Below, piece by piece: positions 8,691 to 16,655 of a stretch of 64,000 bases of DNA (the first letter of the stretch is position 1; every line of letters starts with the position of its first letter). The notes under the pieces were generated by a model, which was given only the letters and a program-made list of their open reading frames with translations, searched no databases and was not told where the DNA came from. Position numbers and translations under genes: made by a program. The DNA is from CAZDKK01 sp964603725. GTDB lineage: Bacteria; Eisenbacteria; RBG-16-71-46; CAIMUX01; WJJG01. The stretch covers positions 1-64,000 of the forward strand of contig CAZRWW010000010.1 in assembly GCA_964603725.1 (NCBI GenBank). Reading direction: 5' to 3'.

Positions 8691-9332
8691 ATGAAGATCT
8701 CGATCGCAATAGTGACCTGTACGGCGCTGCTCGTCGGCGCCGGGAGCTGCCGCGGGGTGGAACCCGGTCGGTTCCTGCCGCGCCAGGCCGGCTCTCCCAA
8801 TGGCGGGCCTGCGCGCGCCGCCGCTGTGAGGGACAGCCTGGGGCTAAGGTCCCCAGGCGCCGCCTTCAGAATGTCCCTGGCCGGAACGATGGTGCCGTTC
8901 GTCGGCGCCATGCTGCTCTCCGGTGATGATGAGGATGAGTCGCCCCACACGGCAGCCACCGCCCTGGGGACGATCGGCATGGTCCTCGGCCCGTCGCTCG
9001 GCTACTTCTACGGGGGATGCAGCCGGCGCGCCCTCACTGGAATCGCCGTTCGCGCCGGGCTGCTGGCCGTCACCGCCATCGCTGCCTCGAAGGCGGAGTG
9101 GCCGACCATCGGCGTCTTCGGTGCCGGGGAAGAGGGGAATGCCGCGGCGGGCATCACCGTCTTGGCCGCCACCGCCCTCGGGGTGGCGACGGTCGTGGAT
9201 CTGGTCAGGGTTTCGGGAACGGTGAGCCGGCAGAACGACCGCCGCGTGGGCGCGGCGGCGGCGGTGACCCCGACCGTCCACACCCTGAGGGGATCGGGTG
9301 GGGTGGGAGTGGGCCTCCAGGTGAGACTCTGA
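8691..9332 (+). CDS. putative membrane lipoprotein of unknown function
   Basis: 213 residues from ATG 8691, preceded by GGGGAGGAG. The N-terminus MKISIAIVTCTALLVGAGSC ends in a plausible lipobox (AGS-C), so the protein may be lipidated. After a polar stretch there are three or four short hydrophobic Gly/Ala-rich segments (MSLAGTMVPFVGAMLL, AATALGTIGMVLGPSLGYFY, GIAVRAGLLAVTAIAASK, GITVLAATALGVATVVDLV). The basic C-terminus ends GVGVGLQVRL, compatible with a final outer-membrane strand. No family is recognised. It stands alone, flanked by integrase debris. Confidence 0.65.
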   Translation: MKISIAIVTCTALLVGAGSCRGVEPGRFLPRQAGSPNGGPARAAAVRDSLGLRSPGAAFRMSLAGTMVPFVGAMLLSGDDEDESPHTAATALGTIGMVLGPSLGYFYGGCSRRALTGIAVRAGLLAVTAIAASKAEWPTIGVFGAGEEGNAAAGITVLAATALGVATVVDLVRVSGTVSRQNDRRVGAAAAVTPTVHTLRGSGGVGVGLQVRL

Positions 9333-9609
9333 GCGGTGCCCACGCCGGTATCTCCCCCTGTGCCCGTTGGGGGAACGAGGCCCGGTCGGACAGGCTGTGG
9401 GATCCTGAAAACCCCGTCCGGGGCTGCAGCCAATCCCCGAATCCATCTCCGTCGCCTCACCCTCGCACCAGGCCCTGCGCTCTCGCCCTACGGTCGCGCA
9501 GCTGACCGGCTCACACACCGAATCGGCATCAACCGGGTGGCCTGCGCCCGGCTCGACCACGGTGCAACGACAACGGGCTGGGACCGAAGGGCCCGCGGAC
9601 GAGGAGCAG

Positions 9610-9715
9610 TCAGTAGTCGAAGCAGCAAGTGAGGATGCGCTTCGGGTGCTGCTCGTTCAGCGCGATCGCGTGATCGAGGCTCTCGCGCCGGATCGAGCCA
9701 ATCAGGGGCAAGGTG
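9610..9715 (-). pseudogene. DDE integrase fragment (remnant)
   Basis: Read on the minus strand, this stretch encodes LIGSIRRESLDHAIALNEQH then PKRILTCCFDY before a stop at 9610-9612. It matches the segment after the catalytic Glu in the integrase at 7395-8075 (VIGSIRRECLDHVIVLSEKQ then LRRLLRSYFAYYH). Flanking coding sequence is lost and the residues before LIG no longer read VER. It is therefore a decayed relic of a second copy of this transposase family, in opposite orientation. The rest of 9333-9781 shows nothing recognisable. Confidence 0.7.
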
Positions 9716-9781
9716 ACTTCCAAGCTCAGAGCGAGATCGAGCTCTCGGGATCGACAGGGCAAACGCTACCCCGCTGGAGAC

Positions 9782-10321
9782 TCAAGGCACCTCTATCGCC
9801 ACGGTCCCCGCCTCGGCGTTGAGACAGCGGGCCTGCCCGAAGGTCCCGCCGGGCAGCCCGGCCCAGAATGAGCCCTCGAGGGTGATCTTCCCCGGCGCTT
9901 GCTCGAAATCCAGGGGATCGAAGGTCACGAGCAGCGTGTCGCGCAGCTCCGCGCCCGGCGCGAGGCGGAGCGAACGGCCGCCGAAGGGCGCCTCGCTGCG
10001 CCAGGAGACGGGCAGGATCCACAATGTCGGGGGCCGTTCGGGTAGCGGGCAATCGGGGCAGGGCTTGTATCCGCCGCCGAAGTCAAAGCGGCCGCAGAGA
10101 TAGATCGGCCGGCTCGAAACGTTGCGGGCAATGCCGATGGCGCGCAGGGTATCGATCCCGCTGCCGCGCGCCCGCTCGACCCGCACATCACAGGCGAACT
10201 GAGCGGGGTCAAGGCGCTCCGGCGAGCAGGGGTCCCGGTCCCCGCGGCCCGCCGAGAGAGAAGCGCATCCGCAGAGGCCGACGACGGAGCCGCACAGCAG
10301 GAGGACGCGCCGTCGACGCAC
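9782..10321 (-). CDS. putative lipoprotein of unknown function
   Basis: 179 residues from GTG 10321, four bases after the stop of the upstream SUMF1 gene, so probably translated by coupling. The N-terminus VRRRRVLLLCGSVVGLCGC is a lipoprotein signal with lipobox LCG-C. The mature protein has several Cys (PCSPER, CPDCPLPE, ARCLNAEAG) and a beta-rich C-terminal part (PGAELRDTLLVTFDPLDF) resembling immunoglobulin-like accessory domains. No family is recognised. Operon context ties it to the SUMF1 protein, perhaps as an envelope partner. Confidence 0.7.
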   Translation of the reverse strand: MRRRRVLLLCGSVVGLCGCASLSAGRGDRDPCSPERLDPAQFACDVRVERARGSGIDTLRAIGIARNVSSRPIYLCGRFDFGGGYKPCPDCPLPERPPTLWILPVSWRSEAPFGGRSLRLAPGAELRDTLLVTFDPLDFEQAPGKITLEGSFWAGLPGGTFGQARCLNAEAGTVAIEVP

Positions 10322-10325
10322 CGCC

Positions 10326-11489
10326 CTACTCCGGTTCGATCCCAAGCTTCTCGAGACCCTCCCTGGATGTCCGGCAGGCGGGATTGAGCTCGAGCGCCTT
10401 GCGGTAGTGCTGGATCGCGAGCTCCTTCTGCCCGAGCAACGCATAGCTCTCCGCCACGCTGTCCCACGCGTTGTGGGAATCCGGGTGGGCCGCGAGGTTC
10501 AGCTCGAGGACCTTGGCGGCCTCCGCGACGAGGCTGTCCGGGACGAGCCGGTAGGCCATCTCGTTGAACTCGCTCTCGTCGAAGTACCACGTGCCGGGCG
10601 CCGCCGCGCGCATCTCCCGGTAGACTGAAAGGCCGCGCTCGATTCCCGCGTCGCGGATCACCGCCTCCATCCTGGTCGCGGCCGACTCGCCCGCGTGCCG
10701 GGCGCAGCGGAATCCCACGTTGAAGTCGAGCCAGTTGCCCTTCAGGCAGTACCGGTTGTAGACGCGGCTACAGAACGGTCCGGTGTGCCAGCCGCCGCCG
10801 CGGATCACCTGGTATCCGCCCACGTAGGGGCCGGTGGGATTCTCGGAGGGGCTCTTCCGGTAGTAGTCGGTGGCGAACCGATCCTGCACCCACTCGCAGA
10901 CATTGCCGGTCATATCGCACAGCCCGAATCCGTTGGGCGGACGACTGCCCGCCGGCGAGGGGTGCCGGCCGGTCGGGGCGTAGAGCGTCGAATCGAAGTC
11001 ATCGCCCTGGGCGTAGTTCTTGTCCAGCAGACCGCCTCGCGCCGCGTACTCCCACTCGGCCTCCGTTGGCAGGCGCGCGCCCCGCCACTTGGCGTACTGC
11101 TGCGCATCGTCCCAGCTCACGCCGACGACCGGGTGATTGGGAAACGCCGGCCCGCTGCAGAAGCGGTCCATGCCCCAGAAGAAGGGCAGCGCGTGCCCGG
11201 TCTCCTCGCAGAATCGCTGATACTCGGCATTCGTCACTTCACACTTGTCGATGTGGAAAGGGGAGAGCCGCACTTGGTGGGCCGGGCTGTAGTCGCCGTG
11301 GCCATCCTTGCCCATGACGAACTGACCGCCCGCCAGGAGGACCATTCCCGGCCCGGTCGCTGAGGCCGGGGCCGGGTCCGACCCGGTCGAACCGCGTGCC
11401 GATGGGGTCGTCCCGCAGAGGACCAGGATTGCCAGGGTCGTCGGATAGACTTGGCGCAATGCCGTGCTCCCGCGGTGCTTCGATCGCAT
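10326..11489 (-). CDS. secreted SUMF1/FGE-fold protein with C-terminal TPR
   Basis: 387 residues from ATG 11489 (MRSKHRGSTALRQVYPTTLA), preceded by GGAGGAACCGAGC. A signal peptide is followed by a SUMF1 (formylglycine-generating-enzyme) domain at about residues 45-270: MVLLAGGQFVMGKDG, VTNAEYQRFCEE, GARLPTEAEWEYAARGG, DMTGNVCEWVQD, VIRGGGW, VGFRCAR. The last 70 residues include a TPR pair (AYALLGQKELAIQHYRKALE-like). True FGE enzymes have two active-site Cys about five residues apart; here the nearest pair is FCSRVYNRYC, a different spacing. A non-enzymatic or different SUMF1 role is therefore more likely than sulfatase maturation. Confidence 0.85.
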   Translation of the reverse strand: MRSKHRGSTALRQVYPTTLAILVLCGTTPSARGSTGSDPAPASATGPGMVLLAGGQFVMGKDGHGDYSPAHQVRLSPFHIDKCEVTNAEYQRFCEETGHALPFFWGMDRFCSGPAFPNHPVVGVSWDDAQQYAKWRGARLPTEAEWEYAARGGLLDKNYAQGDDFDSTLYAPTGRHPSPAGSRPPNGFGLCDMTGNVCEWVQDRFATDYYRKSPSENPTGPYVGGYQVIRGGGWHTGPFCSRVYNRYCLKGNWLDFNVGFRCARHAGESAATRMEAVIRDAGIERGLSVYREMRAAAPGTWYFDESEFNEMAYRLVPDSLVAEAAKVLELNLAAHPDSHNAWDSVAESYALLGQKELAIQHYRKALELNPACRTSREGLEKLGIEPE

Positions 11490-11905
11490 GCTCGGTTCCT
11501 CCTGGGCGGGGGTGCCCCCAGAAACCAACGTGACTCGCCCCGGCGCGCGGCCTCGCCGGCCTTTCGGGCCGAGCGTCCCCACCGATCCGCCCGAGCCTAA
11601 ACGACCGCATCCGGGATTCCCAGAGGCGTTTTGGGGTCGTCGATCCGGAGGCGCCTCGTGTGGTGCGCGGCAGATCTCGACGCCTTCGGGCGCCTCGGCG
11701 GTAGGGCCATCCGGAGGCGACGGAAGGGCGCGCTGAATCCCCAGAACCTTCACGGGTACGACTGGATGAGGTGCTCTGGTTTGGGGCTGTGATTTTCCCC
11801 ATCCCCGTGCGTCCTACTTGGGCAAGGCAGGGACCCGCGCCCTCCTCGGCGTTGAGGTGACTCGCCAGATCGACTCAGGCAAATGCCACGCTACGGAGGT
11901 GTTGT
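11490..11905. other. divergent intergenic region
   Basis: These 416 bases separate the minus-strand SUMF1 gene from the plus-strand tail-fibre-like gene. Both promoters must lie here. I see no open frame with protein-like composition and no clear hairpin or repeat. GGAGG at 11895-11899 is the ribosome site of the right-hand gene. Confidence 0.5.
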
Positions 11906-14215
11906 ATGGCCCCGTCTGTCTGCAATCTCACGGCGCTGCCGGCTCGCTGCACGCTGCTCGCCGCCATTCTCATCGCAGTCTTGCTCGGCATGCCTGCGGC
12001 CAGCGCGCAGGTTTCCACAACCGCCTTCACGTACCAGGGCGAGCTGAAGGACGGAGGTGTGGGCGTCAGCGCATCCTCCGCCCGCATGCTCTTCCGGCTC
12101 TGGGATGCCGAGACGGGGGGCGCCCAGGTGGGCAGCGATTGCGTTGCGCACCCGGTGACGATCGCCGACGGGGTCTTCACTGCCGCCATCGACTTCGGCG
12201 CCTCCGCCTTCACGGACGCTGCCCGGTGGCTCGAGATGGGGATCGATGTCACGGGCGGCACGAGCTACACCTGGATGTCGCCTCGGCAGCGCGTCACCGC
12301 TGCTCCGATGGCGCTCTATGCCCTGCACGGTGGGGATTCGCCCTGGGATCTCAACGGCACCAACGTCTACTACAACGCCGGCAGGGTCGGCATCGGAACC
12401 GCCGAGCCCGGCTATCCGCTGACGGTCATCGGCCAGTCGGGCTACTCGGTCTGCGGGATCAGCACGAGTGGCTCCGCTGGCATCTACGGACAGGCCAACA
12501 GCACCACCGGTCAGGGCGTCCTGGGACGGAACTGGTCGGCAACGGGGGCGACCCGCGGCGTGGCCGGGTACGTTGAGTCGCCCGCCGGCTACGGCATCCA
12601 CGGCACCAACGCGGCGACGAGCGGCAACGCAGTCGCAGTCTACGGCGAGACCCCTTCGCCCGACGGCGTGGCCGTCTACGGCCGGAATACGAGCACGAGT
12701 GGCTCGCCGAAAGGCGTGATGGGCTCGGTCACGGCGACGGACGGCTACGCGGTCTACGCGTGGAACGACTCCGACGAGGACGGCGCCACCGCGATCTACG
12801 GTGGCACCGACTCCCAGACCGGCTACGGTGGCTACTTCCGTGGCCGCGGATACTTCAGCGACCGTCTCGGCATCGGCGTGGCGAGCCCCACGGCGATGCT
12901 CGATGTGGCGGGCACGGCCAAGGTGACCGGACTGCAGCTCACGACCTCGCCGCAGGCGGGCCACGTCCTCACCTCGGATGCCAGCGGCAACGCCACCTGG
13001 CAGCCCCCGAGCGGCGGCGGCGGCATCGGTGGGAGCGGGAGCTCCTACTACCTGCCCAAGTTCACCGGCGCAACCACCCTGGGCAACTCCGTCCTCTACG
13101 AGACGACCGGCGGCAACATCGGCATCGGCACGACCGTGCCCTCGGCCAAGCTGCAGGTGCTCGGAACGGTGCGGATGAACGGCTTCCAGCTCTCATCCTC
13201 GCCGACGACGGGCTATGTCCTGACTGCAGACGCGGCGGGTACCGGCACCTGGCAACCCCCGGCCGGCGAGTCGCATTGGAGCAGTTGCACGGGTGGGATC
13301 TACTACAACTCCGGCAGGGTGGGCATCGGAACCGCCACGCCCAGCTCGCTCGCCTCGCTGGACGTGGTGACGACGACCACCTACGGCATCCAAGTCCAGG
13401 GTGGCACCTACGGCATCCGGGGCGAGGGCTCCAGCACCGGCGTGATTGGCGCGGGCGGGACCCGGGGCGTTCAGGGCACCGGAACCTCGTGGGGTGTGCT
13501 GGGTTCGTCCCCCAGCGGTATCGGTGTGAAGGGCGAGAGTACGAGCGGCATCGGCGTCAGCGCGGTCGGCGCAGGCACGGGTACGAGCAACCCGGCCCTC
13601 CATGCATCCAACACCAACAGCAACGGGATTGCCGTCTTCTCCACCTGCACCAGCACGGATGCCAACCTCGTCGCGGTGAACAAGGGCAGCGGAGACATCA
13701 TCAAGGGGTTCAGCGGACCCACGGGCGGCGACTTGGTCTTCCGGGTCGAGAACAACGGCAAGACATCGGTGAGGGTGCTCCAGATCACGGGCGGCGCCGA
13801 CCTCTCCGAGCAGTTCGATGTGCAAGCCTCGAGCGCTGAGATTCGACCGGGCATGGTCGTGTGCATCGATCCGGATCGCCCCGGCAAGCTCCTTGTCAGC
13901 AGCCGGCCGTACGACCGAACGGTGGCCGGTGTCATCAGCGGCGCGGGCGGCGTGCAGCCCGGCATGATGATGGGGCAGCGCGGCTCAGTGGCGGACGGCG
14001 GCCACCCCATCGCGCTCACGGGCCGCGTCTACGTCTATGCGGATGCATCGCAGGGCGCGATTCGTCCGGGTGACCTCCTGACGACCTCCCACACCCCGGG
14101 TCATGCGATGAGGGTCGCTGACCACGAGCAGGCCCAGGGGGCGATTCTGGGCAAGGCCATGACCGCGCTGAGCGAGGGCACCGGGCTCGTGCTGGTGCTG
14201 GTGTCGCTGCAGTAA
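11906..14215 (+). CDS. large secreted tail-fibre-like repeat protein
   Basis: 769 residues from ATG 11906, preceded by GGAGGTGTTGT. A signal peptide ends near AASAQV. Residues 36-150 form a beta domain (FTYQGELKDGGVGVSASSAR) common at the start of such exported proteins. The middle is built from short Gly-rich repeats (GIYGQANSTTGQGVLGRN, AVYGETPSPDGVAVYGRN) like those of phage tail fibres and trimeric adhesins. It also has the recurrent phrases VYYNAGRVGIGTAEPGYPL, GIGVASPTAMLDVAGTA and GVLTADAAGTGTWQPP-like. The C-terminal 140 residues (ADLSEQFDVQASSAEIRPGM ... AMTALSEGTGLVLVLVSLQ) resemble the peptidase-G2/endosialidase-chaperone-like ends of fibre proteins. Probably a surface fibre. Confidence 0.75.
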   Translation: MAPSVCNLTALPARCTLLAAILIAVLLGMPAASAQVSTTAFTYQGELKDGGVGVSASSARMLFRLWDAETGGAQVGSDCVAHPVTIADGVFTAAIDFGASAFTDAARWLEMGIDVTGGTSYTWMSPRQRVTAAPMALYALHGGDSPWDLNGTNVYYNAGRVGIGTAEPGYPLTVIGQSGYSVCGISTSGSAGIYGQANSTTGQGVLGRNWSATGATRGVAGYVESPAGYGIHGTNAATSGNAVAVYGETPSPDGVAVYGRNTSTSGSPKGVMGSVTATDGYAVYAWNDSDEDGATAIYGGTDSQTGYGGYFRGRGYFSDRLGIGVASPTAMLDVAGTAKVTGLQLTTSPQAGHVLTSDASGNATWQPPSGGGGIGGSGSSYYLPKFTGATTLGNSVLYETTGGNIGIGTTVPSAKLQVLGTVRMNGFQLSSSPTTGYVLTADAAGTGTWQPPAGESHWSSCTGGIYYNSGRVGIGTATPSSLASLDVVTTTTYGIQVQGGTYGIRGEGSSTGVIGAGGTRGVQGTGTSWGVLGSSPSGIGVKGESTSGIGVSAVGAGTGTSNPALHASNTNSNGIAVFSTCTSTDANLVAVNKGSGDIIKGFSGPTGGDLVFRVENNGKTSVRVLQITGGADLSEQFDVQASSAEIRPGMVVCIDPDRPGKLLVSSRPYDRTVAGVISGAGGVQPGMMMGQRGSVADGGHPIALTGRVYVYADASQGAIRPGDLLTTSHTPGHAMRVADHEQAQGAILGKAMTALSEGTGLVLVLVSLQ

Positions 14216-14248
14216 GGGCTGGGCGCGCACCTCGGAAGGAGACTCGAC

Positions 14249-15847
14249 ATGCTTGGAATGAACAAGACTCCGAGCGCCGTGGGGCTTGCTCTGCTGCTGC
14301 TGGTCGCGACGGGCGCCGCCGCCCAGGAGGCGGTCGAGCTGACCGGCCTGATGCAGTTCGTCTACGGCGACGTCCTGCCCCTGGGTTCCGGTGAACCGCT
14401 GGAGCGCCATCTCCTGCTGGACGATGACGGCCGCATGTGGGACCTGCGCCTGGATCCGGGTGCGGTGGCCGCTGCTGGCGGGGCCCTGGCTCTGAACCGA
14501 CAACGCGTGGTGGTCGGCGGCCGGTTGCAGCCGAACGATGAGAACGCGGTCATGGTCGAGCGCACCGGGTTGGAGCGGGAGGCGGATCGCGACAATCTTG
14601 AGCGGTTCCGTGCCGCGGGGCCCCAGCCGTACGTCTGGATCCTCCTGCGCTTTGGCGACGACCCCAGCACACCCGAGTCGCGGGCCTGGTTCGAGACGCA
14701 GGCCACGGGGCCGCACCCGAGTCTCGATCACTTCTGGCGCGAGTTGTCGTTCGACCTCATCAACCTGTCCGGCAGCCAGGTCGCCGGCTGGTACACGCTG
14801 CCGCGGCCGCGCTCGTACTACGTCTACGACATCGATCCCAACGACCCCGGCGACGAGGTCAACTTCCAGCGCTGCCGCGATGACGCCGTCGCGCTGGCCA
14901 ATCCGGACGTCTACTTCCCTGACTTCATCGGCCTGAACCTCTGCTTCAATGGTGTGCTGGACGGCGCCGCCTGGGGCGGCGGCGCGAACATCACCGCCGA
15001 TGGCGTGACCCGCTGGTACGGCGTGACCTACATGCCGGGCGCGAACCTCGGCTGGCGCACGCAGGGCATCCTCGCCCACGAGATGGGCCACGCGTTGGGA
15101 TTGCCGCATTCATCGGGTCCGTACGGGGCCACCTACGACTCGCAGTGGGACGTGATGAGCAGCGCTACCGGGACTTGCGCCCAGTGGGACCCGGTCTATG
15201 GCTGCCTCGGAACGCACACGATCGGCTACCACAAGAACTGGCTGAGCTGGGTGCCGGAAGAGCGCCGGCACATCGTCGACACCACGCCCGAGGTCACGAC
15301 GCTCACACTCTATGACCTGGCCGTCGAGCCTCCATTGGGATATCACCACTATGTGCGCATCCGCGGCGGGTCGGACAGCTTCTACACGGTCGAGCGCCGA
15401 CGCCTGACAGGATACGACCAGAATGTCCCCGGATCGGCCGTGGTGCTGCATCTTGTCGATAACACGATCGACGATCATGCCCGCGTCGTCGATGCGGACG
15501 GCAATGGCGACTGCAACGATGACGGCGCCCAGTGGGTTCCGGGCGAGTCGTTCTACGACAGCGGGCGGAGCGTGCTCGTCACCGTGGAGCTGGCCGACGA
15601 TAGCCGATCGCTGGTGACCTTCACCAACACGCCGCGCTCGACCGTCTACGTCGATGGCAACTACGGCGGCTCCGAGAACGGTACCTCAACCAATCCATGG
15701 GACACGGTGCTCGAAGGCTACGGAGCAGCCACGCCGTCGGGCACGGTCCATGTCAAGCCCGGCAGCTACGCCGCGCCCTTCGTGATGACCAAGCCCGTGA
15801 CGCTGCAGCGCAATGGCGCCAGCGGGGTGGTGACGATCGGGCAGTAG
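14249..15847 (+). CDS. secreted zinc metalloprotease (HExxHxxxxxH)
   Basis: 532 residues from ATG 14249, preceded by GGAAGGAG, 33 bases after the fibre gene. A signal peptide ends near GAAAQE. The zinc site is HEMGHALGLPH, residues 277-287, with the catalytic Glu at 278. A candidate Met-turn is WDVMSSATG, about 20 residues later. This layout fits the metzincin-like and M6/M11-like secreted peptidases. After about residue 465 the sequence changes to TVYVDGNYGGSENGTSTNPW ... GTVHVKPGSYAAPFVMTKPV, the beginning of a right-handed beta-helix (DUF1565-like) that stops after about one coil. That suggests a truncated C-terminal helix domain. Confidence 0.82.
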   Translation: MLGMNKTPSAVGLALLLLVATGAAAQEAVELTGLMQFVYGDVLPLGSGEPLERHLLLDDDGRMWDLRLDPGAVAAAGGALALNRQRVVVGGRLQPNDENAVMVERTGLEREADRDNLERFRAAGPQPYVWILLRFGDDPSTPESRAWFETQATGPHPSLDHFWRELSFDLINLSGSQVAGWYTLPRPRSYYVYDIDPNDPGDEVNFQRCRDDAVALANPDVYFPDFIGLNLCFNGVLDGAAWGGGANITADGVTRWYGVTYMPGANLGWRTQGILAHEMGHALGLPHSSGPYGATYDSQWDVMSSATGTCAQWDPVYGCLGTHTIGYHKNWLSWVPEERRHIVDTTPEVTTLTLYDLAVEPPLGYHHYVRIRGGSDSFYTVERRRLTGYDQNVPGSAVVLHLVDNTIDDHARVVDADGNGDCNDDGAQWVPGESFYDSGRSVLVTVELADDSRSLVTFTNTPRSTVYVDGNYGGSENGTSTNPWDTVLEGYGAATPSGTVHVKPGSYAAPFVMTKPVTLQRNGASGVVTIGQ

Positions 15848-15898
15848 CCGACGGGGGCTCAAGGCCGGACCGGTAGCCGGCGACGGAGGAAGTGGAGG

Positions 15899-16471
15899 AT
15901 GACGATGGGCAGCTCGCACTGGGCAGTTGCCGCAGTTGTGATGGTGGCGCCGCTGCTGAGCAGCGGGACCGCGTCGGCCACGCTCGGCATCTCCAAATGG
16001 ACGATCGATGCTGGGGGCGTGACCCAGGCGGCCGGGGGCAGCCTGCGTCTGGGGGCAACGATCGGGCAGCCCGATGCCGGCGCATCTTCCGGCGGCTCGC
16101 TGCTCCTGTTGGGAGGATTCTGGAAGGGCGGTACCGCGGTGAGCAGCGTTCCAGACCCAGGACCGGGTCCGGAGGGGAGGCAACCGCCGCTGGCGTTCGG
16201 CGTGACGGCCGGCGGGCCCAGTCCGTTCGCCGCCGAGACCCGCCTGCGGCTCGACCTGCCGGAGGCTCGGCCAGTGCGGGCCTGCGTGCATGACCTCGCC
16301 GGCCGCCTGGTTCGTGTCCTCTGCGCTCAGACGCTGTTGGGCGGCAGCCATGAGCTGCGCTGGGACGGCCGCGGCGATGCAGGCCGGCGGCTTCCGAGCG
16401 GCATCTACCTCGTCCGCATCGAGGCTGGGGCGGATCGGTCGACCCGGCAGCTCGTGCTGCTCTCCCGATGA
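15899..16471 (+). CDS. small secreted protein with FlgD-like sorting domain
   Basis: 190 residues. ATG 15899 (GGAGGA eight bases upstream) and ATG 15905 (GGAGG six bases upstream) are both possible starts. A signal peptide ends near TASA. Residues 30-80 (SKWTIDAGGVTQAAGGSLRL-GATIGQPDAG ... LLLLGGFWKG) match a short domain often found ahead of FlgD-like tails in exported proteins of FCB-type bacteria. The C-terminal 80 residues (DLAGRLVRVLC ... ELRWDGRGDAGRR-LPSGIYLVRIEAG) are the FlgD-like/T9SS-like domain. It follows the metalloprotease by 50 bases and may form part of the same unit. Confidence 0.75.
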   Translation: MTMGSSHWAVAAVVMVAPLLSSGTASATLGISKWTIDAGGVTQAAGGSLRLGATIGQPDAGASSGGSLLLLGGFWKGGTAVSSVPDPGPGPEGRQPPLAFGVTAGGPSPFAAETRLRLDLPEARPVRACVHDLAGRLVRVLCAQTLLGGSHELRWDGRGDAGRRLPSGIYLVRIEAGADRSTRQLVLLSR

Positions 16472-16655
16472 TGGAGCAGGGTGGCGCAAGCCGCCGGGGG
16501 CGAGGTGCTCACGCGCCGCCTGGCCGTGGTCCGTTGATCGCGCCGCGCCCGCCCATCAGGCCATCGCCAGCAGCCTTAGGCTCGAGACGTACGCGACGCC
16601 CGTACGCGACCGCAGCCAGCGCATCTGTGCGCCGACGCGCAGGCCGCGCGGTGCT

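Noticed and set aside
10326..11489. The SUMF1 protein as the maturase of the nearby sulfatase-like enzyme
   Set aside because: The sulfatase-like protein has Thr rather than Cys at the modified position and the SUMF1 protein lacks the usual Cys spacing.
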